This document shows positions 1-6,308 of a stretch of DNA of 12,150 nt, piece after piece. Below the pieces are notes generated by a model. The model had not been told where the DNA came from. It saw only the letters and a program-made list of their open reading frames with translations, and did not search any database. Position 1 is the first letter of the stretch; each line of letters starts with the position of its first letter. The stretch is from an uncultured Muribaculaceae bacterium. GTDB lineage: Bacteria > Bacteroidota > Bacteroidia > Bacteroidales > Muribaculaceae. The stretch covers positions 1 through 12,150 of the forward strand of contig CAJTZQ010000091.1 in NCBI GenBank assembly GCA_910583795.1, written 5' to 3'. The translations under genes and the position numbers were made by a program.

Positions 1-2
1 TT

Positions 3-50
3 GTCGAAGCCGCCGGCCTTGATATTACGCCTGATTCTGGGATTTTATAG
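3..50 (+). other. Probable upstream HTCS coding segment ending in in-frame TAG
   Basis: In the frame of the HTCS, bases 3-47 read VEAAGLDITPDSGIL, a hydrophilic stretch that would fit a beta-propeller blade, and then meet TAG at 48-50. After the stop the frame continues INPN and then the M at 63, with clear HTCS sequence. Another frame (1-66) stays open until a TGA at 64-66 that overlaps the ATG at 63, but its product (LILGFYRLIRI and similar) does not resemble a propeller. A nonsense mutation or sequencing error in the HTCS is the simplest reading; a frameshift or translational coupling is possible. Confidence 0.45.
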
Positions 51-62
51 ATTAATCCGAAT

Positions 63-2798
63 ATGAAATATGTGCACGGTGTTTTGGAAACAAACGACTC
101 CACGCTTTGGCTCTGTACACTTGGACAAGGGGTGGCAAAGATTAAAATATCAGGCGACAGGGAGCATCCACGTCTTTCAGACGTCAAAAAATATGCACTC
201 GACAACGGCGCATTCTCCTCAAACCAGTTTTTCTCTATAGTGACCGACGACAAAGGGAATCTTTACTTTTGCAACCGTGGACAGGGAATGTTTGAAATAA
301 AAAACGACAAGCTGACTTCCATACCTCTTAAAAATGATTTCGGGACAAACGGAGTCAAAGATATTTTCGATGCCTTGAAAACAGGAGACACTTTCTGGCT
401 TGGCACAGGAAGCGGAGTCGTAAAATCCTCTCCGGGAAATGAGAAGCGTTTTGCCGGATCTGAATATGGATTCACCAACAACACAATTCATGAGATCATA
501 TCTGCAAGCGACGGGAAAATATGGGTGACAACCAACAACGGCATTGTGAGCATCAATCCCGAAACCTATGAATCTCTGACCTATGGAAAAAACTATGGCA
601 TAAACGTTACTGAATTTAGCGACGGAGCAAGTTTCAAAACCGACAACACACTGATTCTCGGTGGAATCAACGGCATTGTAACTGTCATCAAACATAAAAC
701 TTATACGGCTCCCGAAGAACCTTTCGTCCCGAGGCTATCCCTTCTTAAACTGAAAATTTCAGGAGAAGAAGTTCCTCTCAACGACCATCTTGAGACCTCG
801 GGCAAAAAAAATACACTCATATTCGAACCTGAACAAAACCATTTCTCACTCACATTGGTGGCTCCGGATTTTATCAACGGAGAAAATTATACATATTATT
901 ATACCCTTGACGGCGATGAATGGATAAGCAACGGGGCAAGCCCTACAATCACATTCAACCATATGAACCATGGCACGTATAACCTGAACGTAAAATACGT
1001 GAACCGCGCCACAGGCATAGAGAGCGATCCTTATCTTGTGAAACTTATAGTAAAGGCTCCCTGGTATCTCACAGGCTTCGCTAAATTTATCTATCTGCTT
1101 ATTATCCTCGGCATTGCCGCCGTTATCCTGATGTCATACCTGCGCCGCCAGAAAGAAAAACAGGAGAAGCAGATGCTTCATCTCGAGCAGGCTCACAAGG
1201 AGGAGGTGTATGAAGAGAAACTTCGATTCTTTACAAACATCACTCACGAGTTCTGCACTCCACTGACCCTTATCTACGGACCATGCGAGCGCATAATGGA
1301 ATATATCGGCTCTGACGATTATATCAAAAGATATGTCGGGTTGATTCAGACTAACGCTAAAAGGCTTAACAATCTCATTCAAGAGCTAATTGATTTCCGC
1401 AGAATAGAAACAGGGCATAAATCGATTAAAGTAAGGAAAGTCGGAGTCAGCGAACTCTGCACAGAGACTTACGACTCGTTTTCCGAACTGGCGGAGAGGA
1501 ACAGCATAAATTATATAAATGACATAAAGCCGGATATTGTCTGGAATTCCGATTACAGTTGTCTGAAAAAGATTCTCAATAATCTTATTTCAAACGCATT
1601 CAAATATACAAATCCGGGTGGCACAATTAAAATCGGCGTCGAGGAGACAGACGGCAGACTGCATATCAGTGTCTACAACACCGGCAAGGGTATCCGGGAG
1701 GAAGACAAGAAGCGCATATTCAACCGATACACGGTGCTTGACAACGTGGAACAAAATGCAATCAAGGGGATCTCAAGCCGAAACGGACTCGGGATGGCAA
1801 TTTGTCACAGCATGGTAGACATGCTTCACGGCAAAATATCGATCGATAGCGAGGTAGGCAAGTTCGCGGAATTTATTGTAGTGCTTCCTCAGCTCACCGT
1901 CACTGAAAGCATCGAATCGCAATCCACTGCCACCGATTATAAAGATGATCACGACTCTTCATGCACAGACAATACTGAATCAACCGAAGAAAAGCACACT
2001 CCTGCCAAACAGATCAACGAAGGGGCAAGGATTCTTGTGGTAGACGACAATAAAGAGATTCTGACATTGCTCCGTGACAGTCTCACCCAATATAATGTGG
2101 TCACAGCGGAAAATGCCGACGAAGGGATCGTGATATTAAAGGAAACTCCCCCAGACCTAATAATCAGCGACATAATGATGCCGGGCACAGACGGCACAGA
2201 GTTTGCCCGACAAGTGAAGGGGAACAAACACACCATGCACATACCTCTCGTGCTTCTGTCTGCCAAGACAAGCAACGATGAGAAAATAAAAGGTATCGAG
2301 GCAGGAGCTGATGCATATATCGGCAAGCCGTTTAGCGTGAGCTATCTCAAGGCAATAGTGAAGCGTCTGTTGGAAAACAGGGAATACCTGAAGGAATACT
2401 ACAACTCTTCTGCAAGCACATTTGAATTCAGCGGAGGAAAACTTATGCACAGGGAAGAGAAGGATTTCCTGACAAAAGTGACGGATTTCATCGATGCCCA
2501 TATCGACGACAACGATCTTTCCGCCGAACAGATCGCCCTGCACCTTAAGACAAGCAGCCGCAATCTATATCGCAAGTTTAAAGAGGTGGGTGAAGTCTCA
2601 CCCAACGATTTTATCAAAAATCATCGCATACATTATGCGGCAAAACTTTTGCTCACCACATCCCTGACGGTGCAGGAGATAATCTATCGATGCGGCTTCA
2701 CCAACAGATCGCACTTCTATAAGGAATTCTCAAAACGCTATAACACCACACCTAAAGAATATCGCTCCGCAAACCAATCGAAAGATGCAGACCTCTGA
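63..2798 (+). CDS. Hybrid two-component system sensor/regulator (HTCS), N-terminal part missing
   Basis: Single-chain sensor kinase plus transcription factor that, in Bacteroidales, senses a glycan fragment in the periplasm and activates a nearby polysaccharide locus. Seen in order from M1 at 63: beta-propeller repeats (about residues 1-215), a Y_Y_Y domain (about 260-333), one membrane helix (about 342-361), a HisKA H-box with H395, a HATPase_c domain (N511; NTGKGI 539-544; a G2 box NGLGMA near 575), a receiver domain (D661, D662, phospho-acceptor D703, S733, K755), and a C-terminal AraC-type DNA-binding domain (about 806-903). Family members usually have about 1,300-1,400 residues with a signal peptide and 12-14 propeller repeats, so roughly 400 residues are missing. 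M1 is almost certainly not the native start: the same frame looks coding upstream but is cut by TAG at 48-50. The H-box reads HEFCTPL, with Cys398 where Arg or Lys is normal. The GH125 gene 181 bases downstream is a likely target. The family call is firm; whether the gene is intact is not. Confidence 0.9.
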   Translation: MKYVHGVLETNDSTLWLCTLGQGVAKIKISGDREHPRLSDVKKYALDNGAFSSNQFFSIVTDDKGNLYFCNRGQGMFEIKNDKLTSIPLKNDFGTNGVKDIFDALKTGDTFWLGTGSGVVKSSPGNEKRFAGSEYGFTNNTIHEIISASDGKIWVTTNNGIVSINPETYESLTYGKNYGINVTEFSDGASFKTDNTLILGGINGIVTVIKHKTYTAPEEPFVPRLSLLKLKISGEEVPLNDHLETSGKKNTLIFEPEQNHFSLTLVAPDFINGENYTYYYTLDGDEWISNGASPTITFNHMNHGTYNLNVKYVNRATGIESDPYLVKLIVKAPWYLTGFAKFIYLLIILGIAAVILMSYLRRQKEKQEKQMLHLEQAHKEEVYEEKLRFFTNITHEFCTPLTLIYGPCERIMEYIGSDDYIKRYVGLIQTNAKRLNNLIQELIDFRRIETGHKSIKVRKVGVSELCTETYDSFSELAERNSINYINDIKPDIVWNSDYSCLKKILNNLISNAFKYTNPGGTIKIGVEETDGRLHISVYNTGKGIREEDKKRIFNRYTVLDNVEQNAIKGISSRNGLGMAICHSMVDMLHGKISIDSEVGKFAEFIVVLPQLTVTESIESQSTATDYKDDHDSSCTDNTESTEEKHTPAKQINEGARILVVDDNKEILTLLRDSLTQYNVVTAENADEGIVILKETPPDLIISDIMMPGTDGTEFARQVKGNKHTMHIPLVLLSAKTSNDEKIKGIEAGADAYIGKPFSVSYLKAIVKRLLENREYLKEYYNSSASTFEFSGGKLMHREEKDFLTKVTDFIDAHIDDNDLSAEQIALHLKTSSRNLYRKFKEVGEVSPNDFIKNHRIHYAAKLLLTTSLTVQEIIYRCGFTNRSHFYKEFSKRYNTTPKEYRSANQSKDADL

Positions 2799-2874
2799 TC
2801 AAGCCTCCTTCCTTTAAGAGGGGGGCAAAATTAAGGGACGGATATATGTGTCCATTCGCGCCAATTTTGTATTT

Positions 2875-2997
2875 ATTCTGAAAATAAGGATTTTTATATA
2901 CATAGTTGTCAATGCGGAATACAGCATTTTGCTCCGCAGTGTTTAATTTTGCACTAAACAATTTACAACCTTTTTCAGAATGAAAAAAATCCTTATT
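2875..2997. repeat. Two overlapping inverted-repeat pairs around the GH125 promoter and start codon
   Basis: Bases 2883-2895 (AATAAGGATTTTT) are the perfect reverse complement of 2985-2997, which are codons 2-6 of the GH125 gene. Bases 2875-2884 (ATTCTGAAAA) are the perfect reverse complement of 2972-2981, which run into the start codon. The pairs are in crossing order (left, left, right, right) and the left arms overlap by two bases, so as RNA stems they would compete. Only a transcript coming from the HTCS side would contain both arms, because the predicted start from the box at 2944 lies between them. Confidence 0.4.
2944..2951 (+). promoter_or_regulatory. Bacteroidales -7 box (TAATTTTG) for the GH125 gene
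   Basis: This is an exact match to TAnnTTTG, 28 bases before the GH125 start codon, which would give a leader of roughly 20 bases. A TTTG lies at 2928-2931, but only 12 bases upstream, closer than the usual 19-20 for the -33 element, so the match rests on the -7 box. It implies that GH125 can be transcribed separately from the HTCS. Confidence 0.5.
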
Positions 2998-4449
2998 GCA
3001 ATTTCCTGGGCAGTGATATCTGCCGGAGCGTCTGGCGTCTATGCCGCGGAAATCCCGGGCTGCGCCGCCGACAACACAACAGTGAGGACCACGGATAGAA
3101 ACCTTAAAACAAACCGTCCTCCAAAGAAAGATCGCCTCTTCCATTCAGAAGCAGTGGAAAAGGAAATCAAACGTGTGAAAAAGCTTTTGACCAACAAAAA
3201 GCTCGCCTGGATGTTTGAAAATTGCTTTCCCAACACTATCGACACCACAGTGCACTATCGTATAGATGAAGACGGCAATCATGACACGTTTGTCTACACC
3301 GGCGATATCCACGCCATGTGGCTGCGTGATTCCGGAGCACAGGTGTGGCCGTATGTACAGCTCGCCAATTCCGACAAGCAACTCAAAGACATGATCGAGG
3401 GGGTGATACGCCGTCAGTTCAAGAGTATTATTCTCGATCCATATGCGAACGCCTTTAACGATGGACCGACAGGAGGGGAATGGATGAGCGACCTTACCGA
3501 CATGAAGCCGGAGGTGCATGAAAGAAAATGGGAAATAGATTCCCTCTGCTACCCTATCAGATTGGCATACGAATATTGGAAAGTGACCGGCGACGATTCC
3601 ATTTTCGACACCACCTGGATTGAGACGATTAACAAAATCCTGACCACATTCACGGAACAGCAACGCAAAGACGGAGTCGGTCCCTATAAATTCCAGCGTG
3701 TCACAGAGCGCGCCCTCGACACCCTCAATAATGACGGACTTGGTTCACCGGTGAAGCCCTGCGGACTCATTGTGTCGGCATTCCGTCCCAGCGATGATGC
3801 CACAACCCTTCAATTTCTTGTGCCCTCAAACTTTTTTGCAGTCTCCGTGCTGCGTAAGGCATCTGAAATCCTGACTGAAGTCAACAAGAAGCCTGATATG
3901 GCAAAACGCTGCACAGACCTTGCCAATGAAGTTGACGGAGCTTTAAAGAAATATGCAATCTGTAACCATCCGGAATTCGGACCCATTTATGCTTTCGAGG
4001 TCGACGGGTTTGGCAGCCAGTATCTGATGGACGACTCTAACGCCCCGAGCCTGATGTCGCTCCCCTATCTTTGCGATGTTGCCATAGATGACCCTATATA
4101 TCTCAACACCCGTAAATTTATCTGGAGTAAAAATAATCCTTATTTCTTCAGCGGAGAGGCAGGGGAAGGTATCGGAGGTCCTCATGTGGGTTATGACATG
4201 GTCTGGCCAATGAGCATCATGATGAAAGCTTTCACAAGCCAAGACGACAAGGAAATCGCAGACTGCATAAAAATGGTTATGGACACGGAAGCAGGCACAG
4301 GATTTATACATGAATCTTTCCACAAAGACAATGCGGAAAAATTCACCCGTCCCTGGTTTGCCTGGCAGAACACCCTTTTCGGTGAACTGATTCTGAAACT
4401 TGTAAACGAAGGGAAAATCGACCTGTTGAATAATATCTCAGAAAGCTGA
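2980..4449 (+). CDS. GH125 exo-alpha-1,6-mannosidase (secreted)
   Basis: Glycoside hydrolase family 125 (formerly DUF1237), an inverting exo-enzyme that releases mannose from alpha-1,6-linked mannosides of N-glycans or yeast mannan. A Sec signal peptide is visible (residues 1-22, cleavage near VYA/AE), so it probably acts in the periplasm. Family blocks include YTGDIHAMWLRDS, IDSLCYPIRLAYEYWK, RPSDDATT at 269-276, GGPHVGYDMVWPMS and HESFHKDN, and PWFAWQNTLFGELIL closes the domain. By spacing to the Clostridium perfringens enzyme (acid Asp220, base Glu393, 173 residues apart), D272 and E445 are the likely catalytic pair, also 173 apart; this alignment is mine by eye. The length of 489 residues is normal and nothing looks broken. 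It lies 181 bases downstream of the HTCS on the same strand and is followed by a terminator-like hairpin, which supports an HTCS-controlled mannan or N-glycan function. Confidence 0.93.
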   Translation: MKKILIAISWAVISAGASGVYAAEIPGCAADNTTVRTTDRNLKTNRPPKKDRLFHSEAVEKEIKRVKKLLTNKKLAWMFENCFPNTIDTTVHYRIDEDGNHDTFVYTGDIHAMWLRDSGAQVWPYVQLANSDKQLKDMIEGVIRRQFKSIILDPYANAFNDGPTGGEWMSDLTDMKPEVHERKWEIDSLCYPIRLAYEYWKVTGDDSIFDTTWIETINKILTTFTEQQRKDGVGPYKFQRVTERALDTLNNDGLGSPVKPCGLIVSAFRPSDDATTLQFLVPSNFFAVSVLRKASEILTEVNKKPDMAKRCTDLANEVDGALKKYAICNHPEFGPIYAFEVDGFGSQYLMDDSNAPSLMSLPYLCDVAIDDPIYLNTRKFIWSKNNPYFFSGEAGEGIGGPHVGYDMVWPMSIMMKAFTSQDDKEIADCIKMVMDTEAGTGFIHESFHKDNAEKFTRPWFAWQNTLFGELILKLVNEGKIDLLNNISES

Positions 4450-4469
4450 TTTTTAAGTCGCAATCACTA

Positions 4470-4507
4470 AATGTCGGGCAGTTCTTACGGTAGGGCTGCC
4501 CGACATT
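4470..4507 (+). terminator. Terminator-like hairpin after the GH125 gene
   Basis: AATGTCGGGCAG (4470-4481) pairs perfectly with CTGCCCGACATT (4496-4507). The stem can extend inward by four more pairs, two of them T-G, leaving a six-base loop. It starts 20 bases after the GH125 stop. The sequence after it is T-rich but not a clean T-tract (ATATTTCTATTATAATTT). It probably ends the GH125 transcript and separates it from proC. Confidence 0.7.
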
Positions 4508-4608
4508 CCAATATTTCTATTATAATTTATTAACAGACGCAATAAACCCCACCACCTGCTCCGTTAATATAACAGCCGGACCAAACAACACCGGCAGTAT
4601 TGTTCAGA

Positions 4609-5391
4609 ATGAAAAAGATAGCAGTAATTGGAGCCGGCAACATCGGCTCCGCAATCGCAGCGTCCCTGATGGGACATGGTGACCGTGTAGTATGCTCCGA
4701 CGCATTTCAGTCTTCATTGGACAGAATCAAAACTCAACTCCCTGACATTGAGACGACTTTATCGAATGTTGAGGCTGTGACCGATGCTGATATGATCGTC
4801 CTTGCAGTCAAGCCGTTTGTCGTTGACGGTTTGATTGAAGAGATTCTTGACCACATCAAACCTGACACTCTGATAATATCAGTAGTTGCCACACTCCCGA
4901 TCAAGGACCTCAGAGAAAAACTAAATGCAGAAGAGAAGGATCTGCAGGTGATTAAAGTGGTGCCAAACATTGCTATAATGTACAACAAGAGCGTCACTTT
5001 CCTTTGCGCAGGTCCGCGTGTGCCTCAAGAAAAACTCGAAGAGGTTGAAGAGATCTTCAATCGTTCAGGCAAGGCATTTGTGGTGAACGAATATGACCTC
5101 CCGGCATGCACCGCACTCGCATCTTGCGGCATCGCTTATTTCTTGAGATTTATCCACGCAGCTGCAGAAGGATGTGTCGAATTCGGATTGAAACCCTCAT
5201 TTGCCACAACAGTCGCAGCACACACTGCCATAGGAGCGGCAGCTTTGCTTTCAACCGGCTCACACCCTGAAACAGAGATCGACAAGGTGACCACCCCCGG
5301 CGGCATCACTATCAAGGGTCTTAATGCCCTTGAGGAAAACGGTTTCACCAAGGCTGTGATTTCCGCAATCCGCGCTTCTTGCCTTCAATAA
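4609..5391 (+). CDS. proC: Pyrroline-5-carboxylate reductase
   Basis: Cytoplasmic NAD(P)H-dependent reductase that makes L-proline from pyrroline-5-carboxylate, the last step of proline synthesis. The N-terminus has a Rossmann dinucleotide loop GAGNIGSA (residues 8-15). The C-terminal half carries the family signature region near 225-246 (TTPGGITIKGLNALEE) and the helical dimerisation part before it. The length of 260 residues is typical. I chose the ATG at 4609, not the in-frame TTG at 4600, because ATG gives the usual MKKIAVIGAG start right before the Rossmann strand. The initiation region TTGTTCAGAATGAAAAAGAT is 18 of 20 identical to that of the GH125 gene (2971-2990). I found no TAnnTTTG box upstream. 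The gene is isolated from other proline genes in this window, which is common in Bacteroidales. Confidence 0.93.
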   Translation: MKKIAVIGAGNIGSAIAASLMGHGDRVVCSDAFQSSLDRIKTQLPDIETTLSNVEAVTDADMIVLAVKPFVVDGLIEEILDHIKPDTLIISVVATLPIKDLREKLNAEEKDLQVIKVVPNIAIMYNKSVTFLCAGPRVPQEKLEEVEEIFNRSGKAFVVNEYDLPACTALASCGIAYFLRFIHAAAEGCVEFGLKPSFATTVAAHTAIGAAALLSTGSHPETEIDKVTTPGGITIKGLNALEENGFTKAVISAIRASCLQ

Positions 5392-5406
5392 TGCATAATT
5401 CAAAAG

Positions 5407-5445
5407 AATTTATTAACTTTGCCACATGAGCAAGGTTAATAAGTT
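5407..5445 (+). promoter_or_regulatory. Long dyad with the LRR gene start codon in its loop
   Basis: Bases 5410-5422 (TTATTAACTTTGC) pair with 5430-5442 (GCAAGGTTAATAA): 12 Watson-Crick pairs and one T-G. Three further outward pairs (5407-5409 with 5443-5445, one of them T-G) bring the stem to 16 positions. The loop is only 5423-5429 (CACATGA) and holds the ATG at 5426. The left arm also contains the -7-like TAACTTTG. It could be a protein operator over promoter and start, or an RNA hairpin in a transcript reading in from proC. Confidence 0.55.
5414..5421 (+). promoter_or_regulatory. -7-like box (TAACTTTG) immediately before the LRR gene
   Basis: This is an exact TAnnTTTG match ending four bases before the ATG. 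If used, transcription would start at or beside the A of the start codon, giving a leaderless mRNA. No -33 TTTG is visible at the usual distance, so the match may be chance or the gene may be co-transcribed with proC, 34 bases upstream. Confidence 0.35.
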
Positions 5446-6268
5446 AATCATAACAATAATAATAGGTGTCTCATCAGCCGTTATGGCTGCTGAGACACCT
5501 TATGTTTTCCAGCGTTCTGTATGCGAAAAGTCAGGAGTATGTTGCAATGACTCGGTAATAACTGTGCCGGACAGCGTAACATCTATTCCGGATTATGCAT
5601 TTGCCGACTGTAGCAATCTGAAACGTATAATTCTTCCAGCCGGACTTAAGTCAATCGGAGATTATGCGTTTTTGGGGTGCGAGTCGCTTGAATCAATATC
5701 TTTGCCATCATCCCTCACCTCACTGGGCGAAGGGGCATTCAGGGAATGCTCGTCGCTAAAGTCGCTTGTAATTCCCAATGGGATTACTGTTATTCCACGC
5801 TATTTGTGTGCATGGGATTCAGGTCTGGAATCCGTTTCTCTTCCTTCCGGAATAAAAGATATCGGCAGTCATGCTTTCGCGTATTGCTCCGGTCTTGACA
5901 CTATAAATATTCCCGACAGTGTGGAACATATCGGAAGCAATGTGTTCAGCCGTTGTTTCAATCTGAAAGAGATCATGCTACCTTCTTCAGTAAAAGAGCT
6001 GGAGTCGTATGCTTTTTCAGATTGCAAGTCGCTTAGGCGTGCGGTTCTTCCCGCCAACAATAATCTTCTCGGGGAATATCTTTTTATTGGTTGCGACAAT
6101 CTTGAAGAGATTGTATGCGAAAGTCCGGAACCCGCTCCGTTCGATTGCGGCACCCCGTTTTTCGATCCTTCCGAATCAAGCCGTTACCGGGAATGCAGAC
6201 TCACTCTCCTACCCTCGGCTATCCCTCTCTTCCGCACCGCCCCCGTCTGGGAGCTCTTCTTCCATTAG
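5426..6268 (+). CDS. Secreted BspA-type leucine-rich repeat (LRR_5) protein
   Basis: A 280-residue exported protein. The Sec signal peptide covers residues 1-21 (cleavage near VMA/AE). After a short Cys-containing segment (CEKSGVCC) come 23-residue LRR_5 repeats, about seven complete ones plus degenerate ends, of the form L-x-x-I-x-L-P-x-S-h-x-x-I-G-x-x-A-F-x-x-C-x-x. The one near residues 125-150 is divergent and lacks the AF...C core. The C-terminus (LFRTAPVWELFFH) matches the short capping tail common in this family (APVW followed by an aromatic-rich end). No T9SS sorting domain, lipobox or membrane anchor is visible, so the location after export is unclear. Such proteins are often linked to adhesion or protein binding; the ligand here is unknown. 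The first 25 codons contain two strong dyads (5407-5445 and 5464-5500), which suggests control of early translation or transcription. The last 30 bases recur at 9696-9725. Confidence 0.88.
   Translation: MSKVNKLIITIIIGVSSAVMAAETPYVFQRSVCEKSGVCCNDSVITVPDSVTSIPDYAFADCSNLKRIILPAGLKSIGDYAFLGCESLESISLPSSLTSLGEGAFRECSSLKSLVIPNGITVIPRYLCAWDSGLESVSLPSGIKDIGSHAFAYCSGLDTINIPDSVEHIGSNVFSRCFNLKEIMLPSSVKELESYAFSDCKSLRRAVLPANNNLLGEYLFIGCDNLEEIVCESPEPAPFDCGTPFFDPSESSRYRECRLTLLPSAIPLFRTAPVWELFFH
5464..5500 (+). promoter_or_regulatory. Strong hairpin inside the LRR signal-peptide codons
   Basis: AGGTGTCTCA (5464-5473) pairs perfectly with TGAGACACCT (5491-5500). One T/C mismatch follows, then CAGCC (5475-5479) pairs with GGCTG (5485-5489) around a five-base loop. 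That is 15 pairs in 16 positions. It covers codons 13-25, at the signal-peptide cleavage site, and is followed by TATGTTTTCC. By shape it resembles an intrinsic terminator or attenuator lying inside a coding region. Confidence 0.5.
6237..6266 (+). repeat. Direct repeat, left copy (3' end of LRR gene)
   Basis: Thirty bases at the end of the LRR gene (CCGCCCCCGTCTGG, three variable bases, CTCTTCTTCCATT) recur in the same orientation at 9696-9725 with two mismatches (bases 6251 and 6253). The two copies bracket the Rpn nuclease and outer-membrane barrel genes, 3,459 bp apart. Confidence 0.8.
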
Positions 6269-6308
6269 ATTATGTTTACTTTTGACTTATGTTGAAAAAG
6301 ATTTATAA

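Noticed and set aside
219..695. Minus-strand open frame opposite the HTCS propeller
   Set aside because: The plus-strand reading is clearly HTCS; the reverse product has no family features and no promoter or start context.
2799..2830. Terminator after the HTCS (CCTCCTT...AAGAGGGGGG)
   Set aside because: The arms do not pair cleanly and no T-tract follows; I cannot support it.
4600..4608. TTG codon as the proC start, adding three residues (MFR)
   Set aside because: The ATG at 4609 gives the standard MKKIAVIGAG opening directly before the Rossmann strand; the extra residues add nothing recognisable.
5397..5410. AATTC-AAAA-GAATT as a proC terminator
   Set aside because: The stem is five AT-rich pairs with no following T-run, and its right arm overlaps the better dyad at 5407-5445.
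5560..6130. CRISPR-like or tandem DNA repeat in the LRR gene
   Set aside because: The periodicity is 69 bases at protein level (23-residue LRRs) and the DNA units are too divergent; there are no conserved repeats with unique spacers.
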